Source of the DNA: JAKLIX01 sp964605655
GTDB lineage: Bacteria > Bacteroidota > Bacteroidia > Bacteroidales > CAIXZF01
Length of the DNA: 64,000 nt
NCBI GenBank assembly: GCA_964605655.1
Contig: CAZSDK010000016.1
Span: 1 to 64,000 of the forward strand
Reading direction: 5' to 3'
In this document: in pieces, positions 27,608 through 35,676 of the stretch
Numbering within the stretch: position 1 is the first letter of the stretch
How the letters are laid out: every line of letters begins with the position of its first letter
The notes under the pieces: model-generated
The model's database searches: none
What the model was told of the DNA's origin: nothing
Seen by the model: the letters and a program-made list of their open reading frames with translations, nothing else
Translations under genes and position numbers: made by a program

Positions 27608-29260
27608 ATGACCTGTTTACCCAACCATCATCATTCTCTGTCAACTTCATTCAGATCGGATGCAGGCCTTTCGCTCATACTGCTGTTACCTGTGCTCATT
27701 CTTTACCTTTTACACGGATTATCGACTTTTTTTACGGGAGGTCTGCCTACCTGGTTTTTACAGTACGACCAGGCTTTCTATATGGCGTCCGCCAGGGAAT
27801 ATGCCGACCAGGGCAGCCTCATCTTTTATTCCAACCCTGCCGATCCGGGGCTCCATCCCCCTGCCATCTATTTCCAGCTGCCTGTCTTTTTGTTATCCAT
27901 CCTTTGGAGAATCACCGGTATTAACCCGGGTATATTACTGGTAATCTTTGGTTTAGCATCTGCATGGTGGTGCTTTCTTACAGGAGTCAGGTTCTGGAGA
28001 TCTTATACCCGGCCGGGGAAAGGCCCGGTGTGGCCAGGTCTTCTCATGTTCAGCTGGGGTGGCGGATTATTGGCTTGTGGCGGCCTCCTTTACCTTCTTT
28101 TCAGAGGGGGAGACTTGTCGACCCTGTTCCATTTTGATCCTACCGGGGGATGGTGGTTCCAGAATTGGGGAAGGAACATGGTCCTGCCGCTGGAAGCCTT
28201 CTATCACGCGCTTTTTCTTAACATCCTGTTTCATATTTACCAGAAAAAATACTGGAATTCAATTGTTTACTTACTCCTCCTGGCACTATCCCATCCCTTT
28301 TCAGGATTACAGGCCACGTTGATCATGCTTGCCTGGGCATGCCTGAAGAAAATACTTTTTAAAGACCAAACCCTTTCGTGGTGGCATCTGTTATCCATTT
28401 CGGCACTGCTCACCGGGCAGTTGTACTATTACTTTATTTACCTGCAGTCTTTTTCCAGTCACCGTGAAGTGTACGAACAATGGCAACTCCCTCTGAACCT
28501 CGGCCTGGTTCCGGCCTTGCTTGCCTACACACCGGTCGCCATTGCGGCCATACGGAGTTCCTTCCTTAAGAAAGGAAGGGTTTGGGAGGACTTCAACGGG
28601 TTTCTCATCATTGCTGCAGTGGTTACTTTCCTGCTGATGTTCCACCAGTGGTTCATGCAGGCCCATCAGCCGCTTCATTTCTCCCGGGGCTATCTGTGGC
28701 TGTTCCTCTTCCTGTTAGGATATTCTTCTTTCAAAGACCTGATAGCCTTGTTCAACAGTTACAGACCACTTACACGTAGCATGCTGACCCTCCTCTTTTT
28801 CCTTCTGTTCTTTTTAGATAACCTCGGTTGGTTCACCGTACAGGGAATCCATCAGTTGAAAGGCACGTCCCTGCATCTGAGCCGGGATGAGAAGGAAGTG
28901 ATTGGTTACCTGAAGGAACATACTACAAACCAAACGATTTTATTCAGTGAGGATCAGAAAATGAGTTACCTGGCCCTGGTGTATTCTCCCGTGAGATCGT
29001 ATTATTCCCACTGGGCGAACACTCCCGCCATCAGAAAGAAGATCCGGAATACCGGTTTGTTTTTCCATACCGGTCAGGTACCGGAGGGTTTCGATGATCG
29101 AGAGGTCCTGTTGTTGCTTCCGGTGCAACCCAAAGCGAATAATCCCTTTCAGCAAAAACTCAGTGAGAACTACTCCATTTGCTTTCAAACCCAAGATCAT
29201 CTGATCTTCAGGTCCAGAATTCCCGTCAAGCAAGCTTTACAGGGAAAAGCTTTTCCTTAA
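27608..29260 (+). CDS. Polytopic membrane protein, GT-C glycosyltransferase-like
   Basis: A 550-residue protein with about ten to twelve hydrophobic segments and a soluble C-terminal tail of roughly 120 residues (from ~430). The loop after the first helix contains WFLQYDQAFYMASAREYAD, reminiscent of the acidic first-loop motif of GT-C (ArnT/PMT-like) enzymes that use lipid-phosphate sugars. I do not recognise a named family. The gene is 49 bases downstream of the PP2C gene, with no visible terminator, so co-transcription is possible. Function is unassigned. Confidence 0.7.
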   Translation: MTCLPNHHHSLSTSFRSDAGLSLILLLPVLILYLLHGLSTFFTGGLPTWFLQYDQAFYMASAREYADQGSLIFYSNPADPGLHPPAIYFQLPVFLLSILWRITGINPGILLVIFGLASAWWCFLTGVRFWRSYTRPGKGPVWPGLLMFSWGGGLLACGGLLYLLFRGGDLSTLFHFDPTGGWWFQNWGRNMVLPLEAFYHALFLNILFHIYQKKYWNSIVYLLLLALSHPFSGLQATLIMLAWACLKKILFKDQTLSWWHLLSISALLTGQLYYYFIYLQSFSSHREVYEQWQLPLNLGLVPALLAYTPVAIAAIRSSFLKKGRVWEDFNGFLIIAAVVTFLLMFHQWFMQAHQPLHFSRGYLWLFLFLLGYSSFKDLIALFNSYRPLTRSMLTLLFFLLFFLDNLGWFTVQGIHQLKGTSLHLSRDEKEVIGYLKEHTTNQTILFSEDQKMSYLALVYSPVRSYYSHWANTPAIRKKIRNTGLFFHTGQVPEGFDDREVLLLLPVQPKANNPFQQKLSENYSICFQTQDHLIFRSRIPVKQALQGKAFP

Positions 29261-29337
29261 ATGTTTGGCTGTTGCGTGAACAATTTTCAAAATATTTGGT
29301 TAATAAGTGATACTAATGTGATTTATAATCAAACGCC

Positions 29338-29811
29338 ATGATGAACACCATCTTATTTATTGCAGGAGTCCTTGCGGGAGCAGGATTATTGTTTTTCATC
29401 CTTTATGCAAAAGCTCCCTCTATGATGATCTTAGAGAACGAGTCAAAATACTCCCTGGCGGAGACAGAAGAAAAGCTCGTGCAGAAAGCCACCGATATGG
29501 GTTGGAGAATCCCGACGATCCATGACTTGCAGCAGACCATGGACAAGAATGGCTTCGAGGTGTTGCCCGTAAAAGTCCTTGAGATGTGTAAACCGGTTTA
29601 TGCCCACGAGATCCTTTCCAGGGACCAGGAAAAAGTGGTGTCCAGCCTTATGCCCTGCCGCATCGCCATCTATCAGAAATCAGACGGCAAGGTTTTTATT
29701 TCGAGAATGAACTCCGGACTAATGGCTAAACCCATGAAAGGAGTGATCCCCGCCATCATGAAAAAAGCCACCGATGATGTGGAACTCATAATATCTGACC
29801 TGAAAAAGTAA
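29338..29811 (+). CDS. Membrane-anchored DUF302 protein
   Basis: 157 residues. An N-terminal transmembrane helix (LFIAGVLAGAGLLFFILYA) is followed by a DUF302 domain with VQKATDMGWRIPTIHDLQ, CKPVYAHEILS, and PCRIAIYQKSDGKVFISRMN. DUF302 proteins are small alpha/beta proteins of uncertain function, often found with sulfur or redox genes. It is followed seven bases later by the DUF6132 gene, so the two are probably translated together. Confidence 0.85.
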   Translation: MMNTILFIAGVLAGAGLLFFILYAKAPSMMILENESKYSLAETEEKLVQKATDMGWRIPTIHDLQQTMDKNGFEVLPVKVLEMCKPVYAHEILSRDQEKVVSSLMPCRIAIYQKSDGKVFISRMNSGLMAKPMKGVIPAIMKKATDDVELIISDLKK

Positions 29812-29818
29812 GGTTCCC

Positions 29819-30085
29819 ATGGATTCACCGAAAGGAAACAGCAAAAAAAGATACCTGACACCCTGGTCTTTAGCAGGATTGGTGGTTGGTGCTATCGGAG
29901 GCTGTGTTTATTACCTGAAAGTCGGTTGTGTCTCAGGGTCCTGCCCAATCTGGTCCTCACCCTGGCTCAGTATGGGCTGGGGTGCTGCCATGGGATATCT
30001 TTTGGGAGACCTGATCCCGTATAAAAAGAAAGCGGCGGGTGATGGCGGGGAAGCCCCCTACTCTCCTGAGGAGAAGGAGTACTGA
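29819..30085 (+). CDS. Small membrane protein, DUF6132-like
   Basis: 88 residues with two hydrophobic segments (LAGLVVGAIGGCVYYLKVG and SMGWGAAMGYLLGDL) separated by the motif GCVSGSCPIWSSPW. The Cys-x4-Cys-Pro pattern fits small DUF6132-type membrane proteins of Bacteroidota that are often encoded beside sulfur or redox-handling genes. The family name is from memory. The tail is charged. It lies seven bases after the DUF302 gene and ends three bases from the convergent YjbR gene. Confidence 0.75.
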   Translation: MDSPKGNSKKRYLTPWSLAGLVVGAIGGCVYYLKVGCVSGSCPIWSSPWLSMGWGAAMGYLLGDLIPYKKKAAGDGGEAPYSPEEKEY

Positions 30086-30088
30086 CCA

Positions 30089-30424
30089 TTATTTTTTCTT
30101 CGGGTTTTTCCCTTTGGAAACCAGATGGTAAGAGTGGTCAATCATTTCATGGATCTGATCGTCTGAAAGACTTCCGTCGATAAGCACTGTGTTCCAATGC
30201 TTTTTATTCATGTGGTATCCCGGGATCACACAGGGATACTGCTCTCTCCATTCCAAAGCCCTTTCCGGGTCACATTTCACATTGATGCTTAATGAGGCAT
30301 CCAGGGAAGTCAGAAGGAATATTTTATTCAATACCTTGAATACCAGGGTATCTTCGTCAAAAGGAAAACTTTCGCTCACCCCGGGTTTGGAGAGACAATA
30401 CTCGCGGAGGGTTTCTATATTCAT
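30089..30424 (-). CDS. MmcQ/YjbR-family protein
   Basis: 111 residues covering a complete YjbR domain, a CyaY-like fold. Family features are LREYCLSKPGVSESFPFDEDTLVFKV near the N-terminus (E-x-F-P-F core), LSINVKCDPERALEWREQYP, and PGYHMNKKHWNTV. The family is sometimes described as DNA-binding, but its molecular role is unclear. It is convergent with the DUF6132 gene and divergent from the carboxyltransferase. Confidence 0.88.
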   Translation of the reverse strand: MNIETLREYCLSKPGVSESFPFDEDTLVFKVLNKIFLLTSLDASLSINVKCDPERALEWREQYPCVIPGYHMNKKHWNTVLIDGSLSDDQIHEMIDHSYHLVSKGKNPKKK

Positions 30425-30475
30425 ATTTTTATTATATTGATAATCAAAATGCTGCTCAAGGAGAAGTAAGAGAGT

Positions 30476-30507
30476 TTTGGTAATTCAAAACTGTGTCCTT
30501 ATCTTTG
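30476..30507 (+). promoter_or_regulatory. Bacteroidota-type promoter for the carboxyltransferase operon
   Basis: TTTG (30476-30479), a 20-base spacer, and TATCTTTG (30500-30507) match both promoter elements. The leader to the ATG at 30561 would be about 47 bases. Confidence 0.7.
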
Positions 30508-30560
30508 CCTAAATTGGTGCGGAATTGACGTGAAGAAAAGTTTCACCAAATTTAATCAAT

Positions 30561-32108
30561 ATGTCACTTCGACAAAAGACCCTGGATTTAAAGCGCCGTA
30601 TGCAGGAAGCTCTGCAAGGCGGTGGTTCCCAGGCTATTGAAAAGCAGAAGCAGATTGGTAAGATGACGGCCCGTGAAAGGATACTGACCATTCTGGATCC
30701 CAAATCCTTTCATGAGTACGATCTTTTTGTGGAACATGCCGGCAAGGACTTCGACATGGACAAGAAGTACCTACCCGGTGACGGGGTGGTTACCGGAACT
30801 GGGACCATTTACGGGCATCCGGTATGTATTTTTGCCCAGGACTTCACGGTTGCCGGGGGATCGCTGGGTTATATGCATGCCAAGAAGATCACCAAGATCA
30901 TGGACCATGCCATGAAGCTGAAGATTCCCCTAATCGGGATCAACGACAGCGGGGGTGCGAGGATACAGGAAGGGGTGAACTCCCTGGCCGGCTATGGGGA
31001 GATCTTTTACCGCAACACCCAGGCATCTGGGTTTATTCCCCAGATTTCTGTCATTCTGGGTCCCTGTGCCGGAGGTGCCGTGTATTCTCCCGCTCTGACC
31101 GACTTCGTATTTGTGGTTGATAAAATCTCGAAGATGTTCATCACCGGCCCGGAAGTCATCAAGACCGTACTGGGAGAAGAAATCTCTATGGAGGAGCTGG
31201 GAGGTGCCAGGGTACAATGTGAGATCGCCGGGAATGCTCATTTCTTTGCTGAAAGCGAAAGGGAGTGCTTCGACCAGATCAAACAGCTGATCACTTTCAT
31301 TCCCTGGAACAACGAGAGAAAGGCAGAGGCTTTTCCAAAAAGACCTCCCAAGACCCGACAGTACAAGATCGACGATATCATGCCTTCCGACCCTAAGCAG
31401 CCTTATGATGTGAGGAACATCATCAGGGCCATGGTGGATGATTCCGAGTTTCTTGAGGTCCAGGAGTTGTTTGCCAGGAACATCGTCATCGGATTCGCCC
31501 GTATGTCGGGAGAAACCGTTGGTTTTGTAGCCAACCAGCCCATCGCCCTTGCCGGGGTTTTGGATGTGGACTCCTCCGACAAAGCTGCCCGGTTTATCCG
31601 CTTTTGTGACGCTTTTAACGTACCCCTGGTCACCCTGGTCGACCTGCCCGGTTACCTGCCCGGTATCGACCAGGAACATGCAGGAGTTATCCGTCATGGG
31701 GCCAAGGTCCTGTACGCCTATTCGGAAGCTACCGTTCCCAAAATCACTGTTATACTCAGGAAAGCTTATGGCGGAGGTTATATCGCCATGTGTTCCTCCC
31801 ATCTGCGGGCCGACTTCGTATTTGCCTGGCCTACCGCAGAAATCGCAGTGATGGGGCCTGAGGGTGCCGCCAATATCATTTTCAGGAATGAGATCAAGAA
31901 TGCTGAAAATCCTGAAGAAGTCAGAAGACAAAAGATCAAGGAATACAAGAAGAAATTTGCCAACCCCTATGTGGCTGCTGCTTATGGTTACATCGACGCG
32001 GTGATTGAACCCACCGAAACCAGACACTTCGTGGTTCATGCCCTGGAAATCTCCAAACAAAAATCTGTCAGACGTTCGTTCAAGAAACATGGGATCCCTC
32101 CCTTCTAA
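30561..32108 (+). CDS. Acyl-CoA carboxyltransferase beta subunit (propionyl-CoA/methylmalonyl-CoA type)
   Basis: 515 residues, the usual length for PccB/MmdA-type carboxyltransferases. The N-terminal half contains KMTARERILTILDP, DFTVAGGSLG and INDSGGARIQEGV, and GPCAGGAVYSPALTDF forms an oxyanion-hole loop. The C-terminal half contains VDLPGYLPGIDQE, RKAYGGGYIAM and WPTAEIAVMGPEGA. It moves a carboxyl group between carboxybiotin and an acyl-CoA, most likely propionyl/methylmalonyl-CoA. The biotin carrier follows 12 bases later, but no biotin carboxylase or membrane decarboxylase subunit is present. It could act in either the propionyl-CoA carboxylase or the methylmalonyl-CoA decarboxylase direction. 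Confidence 0.92.
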   Translation: MSLRQKTLDLKRRMQEALQGGGSQAIEKQKQIGKMTARERILTILDPKSFHEYDLFVEHAGKDFDMDKKYLPGDGVVTGTGTIYGHPVCIFAQDFTVAGGSLGYMHAKKITKIMDHAMKLKIPLIGINDSGGARIQEGVNSLAGYGEIFYRNTQASGFIPQISVILGPCAGGAVYSPALTDFVFVVDKISKMFITGPEVIKTVLGEEISMEELGGARVQCEIAGNAHFFAESERECFDQIKQLITFIPWNNERKAEAFPKRPPKTRQYKIDDIMPSDPKQPYDVRNIIRAMVDDSEFLEVQELFARNIVIGFARMSGETVGFVANQPIALAGVLDVDSSDKAARFIRFCDAFNVPLVTLVDLPGYLPGIDQEHAGVIRHGAKVLYAYSEATVPKITVILRKAYGGGYIAMCSSHLRADFVFAWPTAEIAVMGPEGAANIIFRNEIKNAENPEEVRRQKIKEYKKKFANPYVAAAYGYIDAVIEPTETRHFVVHALEISKQKSVRRSFKKHGIPPF

Positions 32109-32120
32109 TTCCCTGAAAAT

Positions 32121-32447
32121 ATGAGCGATAAGACAGATAAAAACCAGTACATCACCCTCTCTCTGGAGTTCGACAAGTTCAAGACCCTGCCGACAGTCAA
32201 GTATCTGAAGCGGAAACCCTATGCTCCCGTCAATAAAAAAAAGGTGACCGCTTTTATACCAGGTGTCATCAAAAAAATCCTGGTGGAAGAAAAAAAGAAG
32301 GTCGTTATTGGCCAACCGCTGCTGATCCTTGATGCCATGAAGATGAACAACCAGATCCTCTCAGAGGTTAACGGGGTGGTGAAGAAGGTGAACGTTAAAG
32401 AAGGAGAACTGGTGACCAAGAGCCAGGTCCTGATGGAGCTAAAATAG
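32121..32447 (+). CDS. Biotin carboxyl carrier protein
   Basis: 108 residues. The last ~70 form a biotinyl/lipoyl domain with the biotinylation motif DAMKMNN, so Lys74 is the likely attachment site. The first ~40 residues are charged and form no recognised domain. It is the mobile carrier for the carboxyltransferase just upstream. Confidence 0.93.
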   Translation: MSDKTDKNQYITLSLEFDKFKTLPTVKYLKRKPYAPVNKKKVTAFIPGVIKKILVEEKKKVVIGQPLLILDAMKMNNQILSEVNGVVKKVNVKEGELVTKSQVLMELK

Positions 32448-32456
32448 ATACTTCAA

Positions 32457-33059
32457 TTACCGGGTGAAAATAGGATTGGTCGTTTCGATCATTCCGAGAA
32501 TTTGTTCCCTTCCCGTGAGACTTATTGAAGAAGTGACAATGCTGGGCGGGAGTTCTTCCCACTCCTTCAGCATGATTTCCTTGTATGTCATTATGTTGCT
32601 GATCAACTCACCCTTCCCGAGTTTATCGGATTTGGTAAAGACCAGCGTAAACGGGAGTTGTTCTGTGGCCATCCATTCCATAAATGACTGGTCTATAACC
32701 TGCGGACGATGCCTGCAATCGACAAGTACAAAAGTATTGAGCAGATTCTTCCTGTTGAGCAGGTAGCGGGTGATCAGAGGTGCAAAGGTGCTGCGGACGG
32801 CTTTCGAGGTCCTGGCATACCCATAACCCGGCAAGTCGGCCAGGTACCAGGCCTCATTGATAAGAAAATGGTTGATGAGCCTGGTCTTACCAGGGGTCAC
32901 CGAGGTTTTTGCCAGGCCCTTTTTCTGGGTCAGCATGTTGATCAGTGAAGACTTGCCCACATTGGAACGTCCAATGAAGGCATATTCCGGCAATGTATCA
33001 GGCGGACATTTTTTATGATCGTCTGAACTTTTGACAAACACTGCAGACCGGATATCCAT
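32457..33059 (-). CDS. engB: Ribosome biogenesis GTPase EngB (YihA/YsxC)
   Basis: A 200-residue TRAFAC GTPase with G1 GRSNVGKSSLIN, a G2-region TSVTPGKT, G3 DLPGYG, G4 TKSD and G5-like TSS. Required for late assembly of the large ribosomal subunit in studied bacteria. Length and motif order are standard. It is the last gene of the minus-strand glsA-glsB-engB set, starting 14 bases after glsB stops. Confidence 0.95.
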   Translation of the reverse strand: MDIRSAVFVKSSDDHKKCPPDTLPEYAFIGRSNVGKSSLINMLTQKKGLAKTSVTPGKTRLINHFLINEAWYLADLPGYGYARTSKAVRSTFAPLITRYLLNRKNLLNTFVLVDCRHRPQVIDQSFMEWMATEQLPFTLVFTKSDKLGKGELISNIMTYKEIMLKEWEELPPSIVTSSISLTGREQILGMIETTNPIFTR

Positions 33060-33073
33060 TTTAAGAGGATGTT

Positions 33074-33994
33074 CTATTGTACACTCAGGTGCCGTTCTTT
33101 TTTGGCCGGGTGAATATCGTTGATGGTGACCAGGATGCCTGTTTCTTCCACGTTGCCGAAACCAGGGTTTAGGGCTGTTCCAAAGGTTTTCATGGTGGTG
33201 GAGAGGTTCATGTAGGCATTCACCAGGGGCGGTACATTTTCACCCAGTTTTCTGACTTCCTGGATGAGGGTCTTAAAATTCTCCTCGTAAGTACTTCCTG
33301 TAAAAGGTTTTGACAACAGTTCCGGGTCATGCTCCAAGGGCAAAGGGTGGATGGGTGTGACCAAATGATCAGGATCGGGAAAGAAACGGTAAAGGAAATA
33401 GAGGATATAGTCTCTGGCCAGGATATTGTAATGCCTGTACATGGTTATTTTACCGAAAAAATAAGCGACCTCTGGATTTTGCATGATGATGGCTCCCAGT
33501 CCGTCCCAGATATTGTCAAGTGCAAACATTCCTTTACGGATATCCTGCTGCGGTTGATAGGCAGGTTGAACGAAGGAACGCCCCAGTTCGATGGTCCAGG
33601 GCCAATAATTCTGCGTGAAATTCTCCGAGAAGCGGAACAGCTCAGCAGTAGGTGTCAGTACCTGGAAGTTCTCATCATGAAGGCTGTCTGCCCCATTGAA
33701 GAACCTGTATCCGCCAACGATTTCACTTTCCCTTGGGTTCCAGACGATCAGTTGTTGAAACGGAGGCGACATGGAATCAAACTCATCCATATCGACTGGT
33801 TTTCCGGTACCTCCTCCGGCCGACCTGAAGGTGAGCTCCCTCAGCCGGCCGATTTCCATCATGACATTGGGGGCATTTTCATGATTGACAATGAAGATCT
33901 GGTTGTTACCATTATTGGTGTTCTTCACAAATCGCCCGGGAGTCAGTTCCTGGATGAGCAATTCCGGAGGAACAGGGTCTATGATCTTTTCCAT
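33074..33994 (-). CDS. GNAT-type N-acyltransferase, GlsB/OlsB-like (hemolysin-like family)
   Basis: 306 residues. The pattern is that of OlsB/GlsB N-acyltransferases that attach a 3-hydroxy-fatty acid to an amino acid: LRELTFRSAGGGTGK near residue 50, IVWNPRESEIVGGYRF near 85, and the family signature IELGRSFVQPAYQP near 140. GlsB in Bacteroides makes N-acyl-glycine, the first step to glycine lipids. The adjacent PlsC-family gene upstream fits the second step. The amino acid used cannot be decided from sequence, so glycine is inferred from the phylum. Confidence 0.78.
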   Translation of the reverse strand: MEKIIDPVPPELLIQELTPGRFVKNTNNGNNQIFIVNHENAPNVMMEIGRLRELTFRSAGGGTGKPVDMDEFDSMSPPFQQLIVWNPRESEIVGGYRFFNGADSLHDENFQVLTPTAELFRFSENFTQNYWPWTIELGRSFVQPAYQPQQDIRKGMFALDNIWDGLGAIIMQNPEVAYFFGKITMYRHYNILARDYILYFLYRFFPDPDHLVTPIHPLPLEHDPELLSKPFTGSTYEENFKTLIQEVRKLGENVPPLVNAYMNLSTTMKTFGTALNPGFGNVEETGILVTINDIHPAKKERHLSVQ

Positions 33995-34028
33995 AGGTAA
34001 GATATTGCAAGCGTTCCGGATATTCTAT

Positions 34029-34919
34029 TTAACTCTGAAGGGTTTCACTTTGTTGCGTGGCATGGATGAGTCCGTCAAAATCATCAACACCTTTACCCAG
34101 TCGGTACACATGTTCTTTCACCAGTGTTGCCCATTGAAGGTCGGTCTTATCCCTGGTAAAACCACTCCAGGGCAGGGGTTTGCCAAAGGTTATGATGAGT
34201 GTTTTGTCTTTTTGCCGGAACATCTCATCAGGGAGATAGATCATCTCGATGTTCGCTTTGATCCCCAATGATTTGCGTATCCCTGCCAGGTTGTAAAAGA
34301 AGGAAGAGTTTTTCCCTTCGATATGCGTGGGAACGATGTCCCTTTTATATTTCCTTGTTTTGGAGATGAAGGTCTTTTTCCATTCCAGATCGGTGATCTC
34401 ACCGCGAATCTTTCGGGAGCATAAGCCGGCCGGAAAATACAGTATCGTCTTTTCTGAGGCAAAGGTGGCATCCATCAGCTGTATGTTTTGTGCGTTGGAG
34501 CCATGCTTGTTGATGGGAATGAACAACTCCCTGATATTGGGTAAGTTCATCAGCAGGTCGTTCACCGGGAAGACGATATCTGGATGAACTTCTCCGGCCA
34601 CCTTCATCAGGGCCATGCCGTCAAGACCTCCGAGCGGGTGATTGGAAGCCACCAGGCAACGGGTAGTCTGCCGCAGGTAATCCTGACCCGACACTTTAAT
34701 GTCGACTCCGAACTCTTTCAGAATCTCGCCGATGAATTCAAGCCCATGAAGGTCCCTGAGCCTTAGCATGGCATCGTTGATCTGGTCCTCATGGATCACT
34801 CTTTTGAGATAACGCATGAGAAACCCCGGGATGATCCTCAGCAGACGAGGGTTTTTCGAGGCGATCAGCTTTTCGATTTCGATAAAAGGCACCTCCTGTT
34901 TTGGTGGGTTGCCGCTCAT
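34029..34919 (-). CDS. PlsC-family O-acyltransferase, GlsA/OlsA-like
   Basis: 296 residues. The acyltransferase motif I reads NHPLGGLDG near residue 93, giving H-x5-D rather than the textbook H-x4-D; this may be a lineage variant. Motif III-like LYFPAGLCSRK lies near residue 160. It probably adds the second acyl chain to an N-acyl amino acid produced by the neighbouring GlsB-like enzyme. Conventional lysophosphatidate acylation is the alternative. It is the first gene of the minus-strand set. Confidence 0.78.
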   Translation of the reverse strand: MSGNPPKQEVPFIEIEKLIASKNPRLLRIIPGFLMRYLKRVIHEDQINDAMLRLRDLHGLEFIGEILKEFGVDIKVSGQDYLRQTTRCLVASNHPLGGLDGMALMKVAGEVHPDIVFPVNDLLMNLPNIRELFIPINKHGSNAQNIQLMDATFASEKTILYFPAGLCSRKIRGEITDLEWKKTFISKTRKYKRDIVPTHIEGKNSSFFYNLAGIRKSLGIKANIEMIYLPDEMFRQKDKTLIITFGKPLPWSGFTRDKTDLQWATLVKEHVYRLGKGVDDFDGLIHATQQSETLQS

Positions 34920-35010
34920 AGACCTGGATTTTGTGGTAGTTCAAAGGCAGGATAAAAATATTAAAAAAGAGCACCCCTTGGAGGATTTATCTTCTCCCAC
35001 TTTTTTCCAC

Positions 35011-35018
35011 CAAAATTA
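35011..35018 (-). promoter_or_regulatory. Candidate -7 element for glsA-glsB-engB
   Basis: The minus strand reads TAATTTTG, 92 bases upstream of the glsA-like start. No -33 partner was seen. The surrounding 34920-35100 stretch is very AT-rich and otherwise featureless, so this could be a chance match. Confidence 0.25.
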
Positions 35019-35101
35019 TTATCACTATATAATTGATTTTCTTCACTTTAAATATTACAAATATTAAATATTAACAAGAAAATGAAACTTTTTTACACTT
35101 T

Positions 35102-35126
35102 GGTGGTATTAGGTGTTGATAAGTGT
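35102..35126 (+). promoter_or_regulatory. Candidate MraZ operator: three GTG-core repeats at 10-bp spacing
   Basis: GGTGG (35102-35106), GGTGT (35112-35116) and AGTGT (35122-35126) are separated by exactly 5 bases each. MraZ is known to bind multiple short direct repeats with 10-bp phasing upstream of its own gene. The array overlaps the -33 TTG of the mraZ promoter, so binding would block initiation. The assignment to MraZ is inference. Confidence 0.5.
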
Positions 35127-35145
35127 GTTTTTTGTATTATCTTTG
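35116..35145 (+). promoter_or_regulatory. Bacteroidota-type promoter of the dcw cluster
   Basis: TTG (35116-35118), a 19-base spacer, and TATCTTTG (35138-35145). The predicted start near 35152 leaves about 50 bases before the GTG of mraZ. It is the only clear promoter seen before the ftsA-ftsZ gap. Confidence 0.65.
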
Positions 35146-35202
35146 ACCAGGTAATTCAGCGCCGATTATTAAAAGAACCTTACACACGGAAAGCAAAGAA
35201 AA

Positions 35203-35676
35203 GTGACGAGCCTCATTGGTGAATACGAATGCAGGATGGATCCCAAGGGAAGGGTTATGATCCCTACCCAGCTCAGGAAGCAGATCCCTGAGGCTGCCCG
35301 TGACCACTTTGTGATACATCGTGGATTTGAGAAGCACCTGGTCTTATACCCTCTATATGTTTGGAACGAGATCATAGAAGAAATCAAAAACAACTATGAT
35401 CATTTTGACAAGGATCACAGACAGTTTCTCCGTTACTTCTACCGGGGAGCCATCCCGGTCGACCTCGATACGGCAAGCCGTCTTCTGATCCCCAAAAATC
35501 TGCTTGAATATGCGGGTGTTGAAAAAGACCTGGTTCTGTTTGCGGTGTTTAACCGCATTGAGATCTGGGCCAAGGACGCCTATAACCAGTTACTCTCAGA
35601 CGAACCAGAAGATTTCGCCAGGTTAGCTCAGGAAGTAATGGGGAAAAAGCATAATCAGGCAGACCATGTATCATAA
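35203..35676 (+). CDS. mraZ: Cell division/cell wall cluster regulator MraZ
   Basis: 157 residues from a GTG start. It contains two AbrB-like SpoVT/MraZ halves: IGEYECRMDPKGRVMIPTQL at the N-terminus, and PVDLDTASRLLIPKNLLEYA in the second half. In E. coli, MraZ is a ring-shaped DNA-binding protein that represses its own dcw promoter. The GTG start puts the conserved IGEYE at residue 5, as usual. Its end overlaps rsmH by 11 bases, indicating translational coupling. A phased repeat upstream is a candidate autoregulatory site. Confidence 0.95.
   Translation: MTSLIGEYECRMDPKGRVMIPTQLRKQIPEAARDHFVIHRGFEKHLVLYPLYVWNEIIEEIKNNYDHFDKDHRQFLRYFYRGAIPVDLDTASRLLIPKNLLEYAGVEKDLVLFAVFNRIEIWAKDAYNQLLSDEPEDFARLAQEVMGKKHNQADHVS

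Noticed and set aside
30930..32315. 461-codon minus-strand open frame opposite the carboxyltransferase
   Set aside because: It is antisense to strongly conserved carboxyltransferase motifs; the product is composition-driven and unrecognisable.
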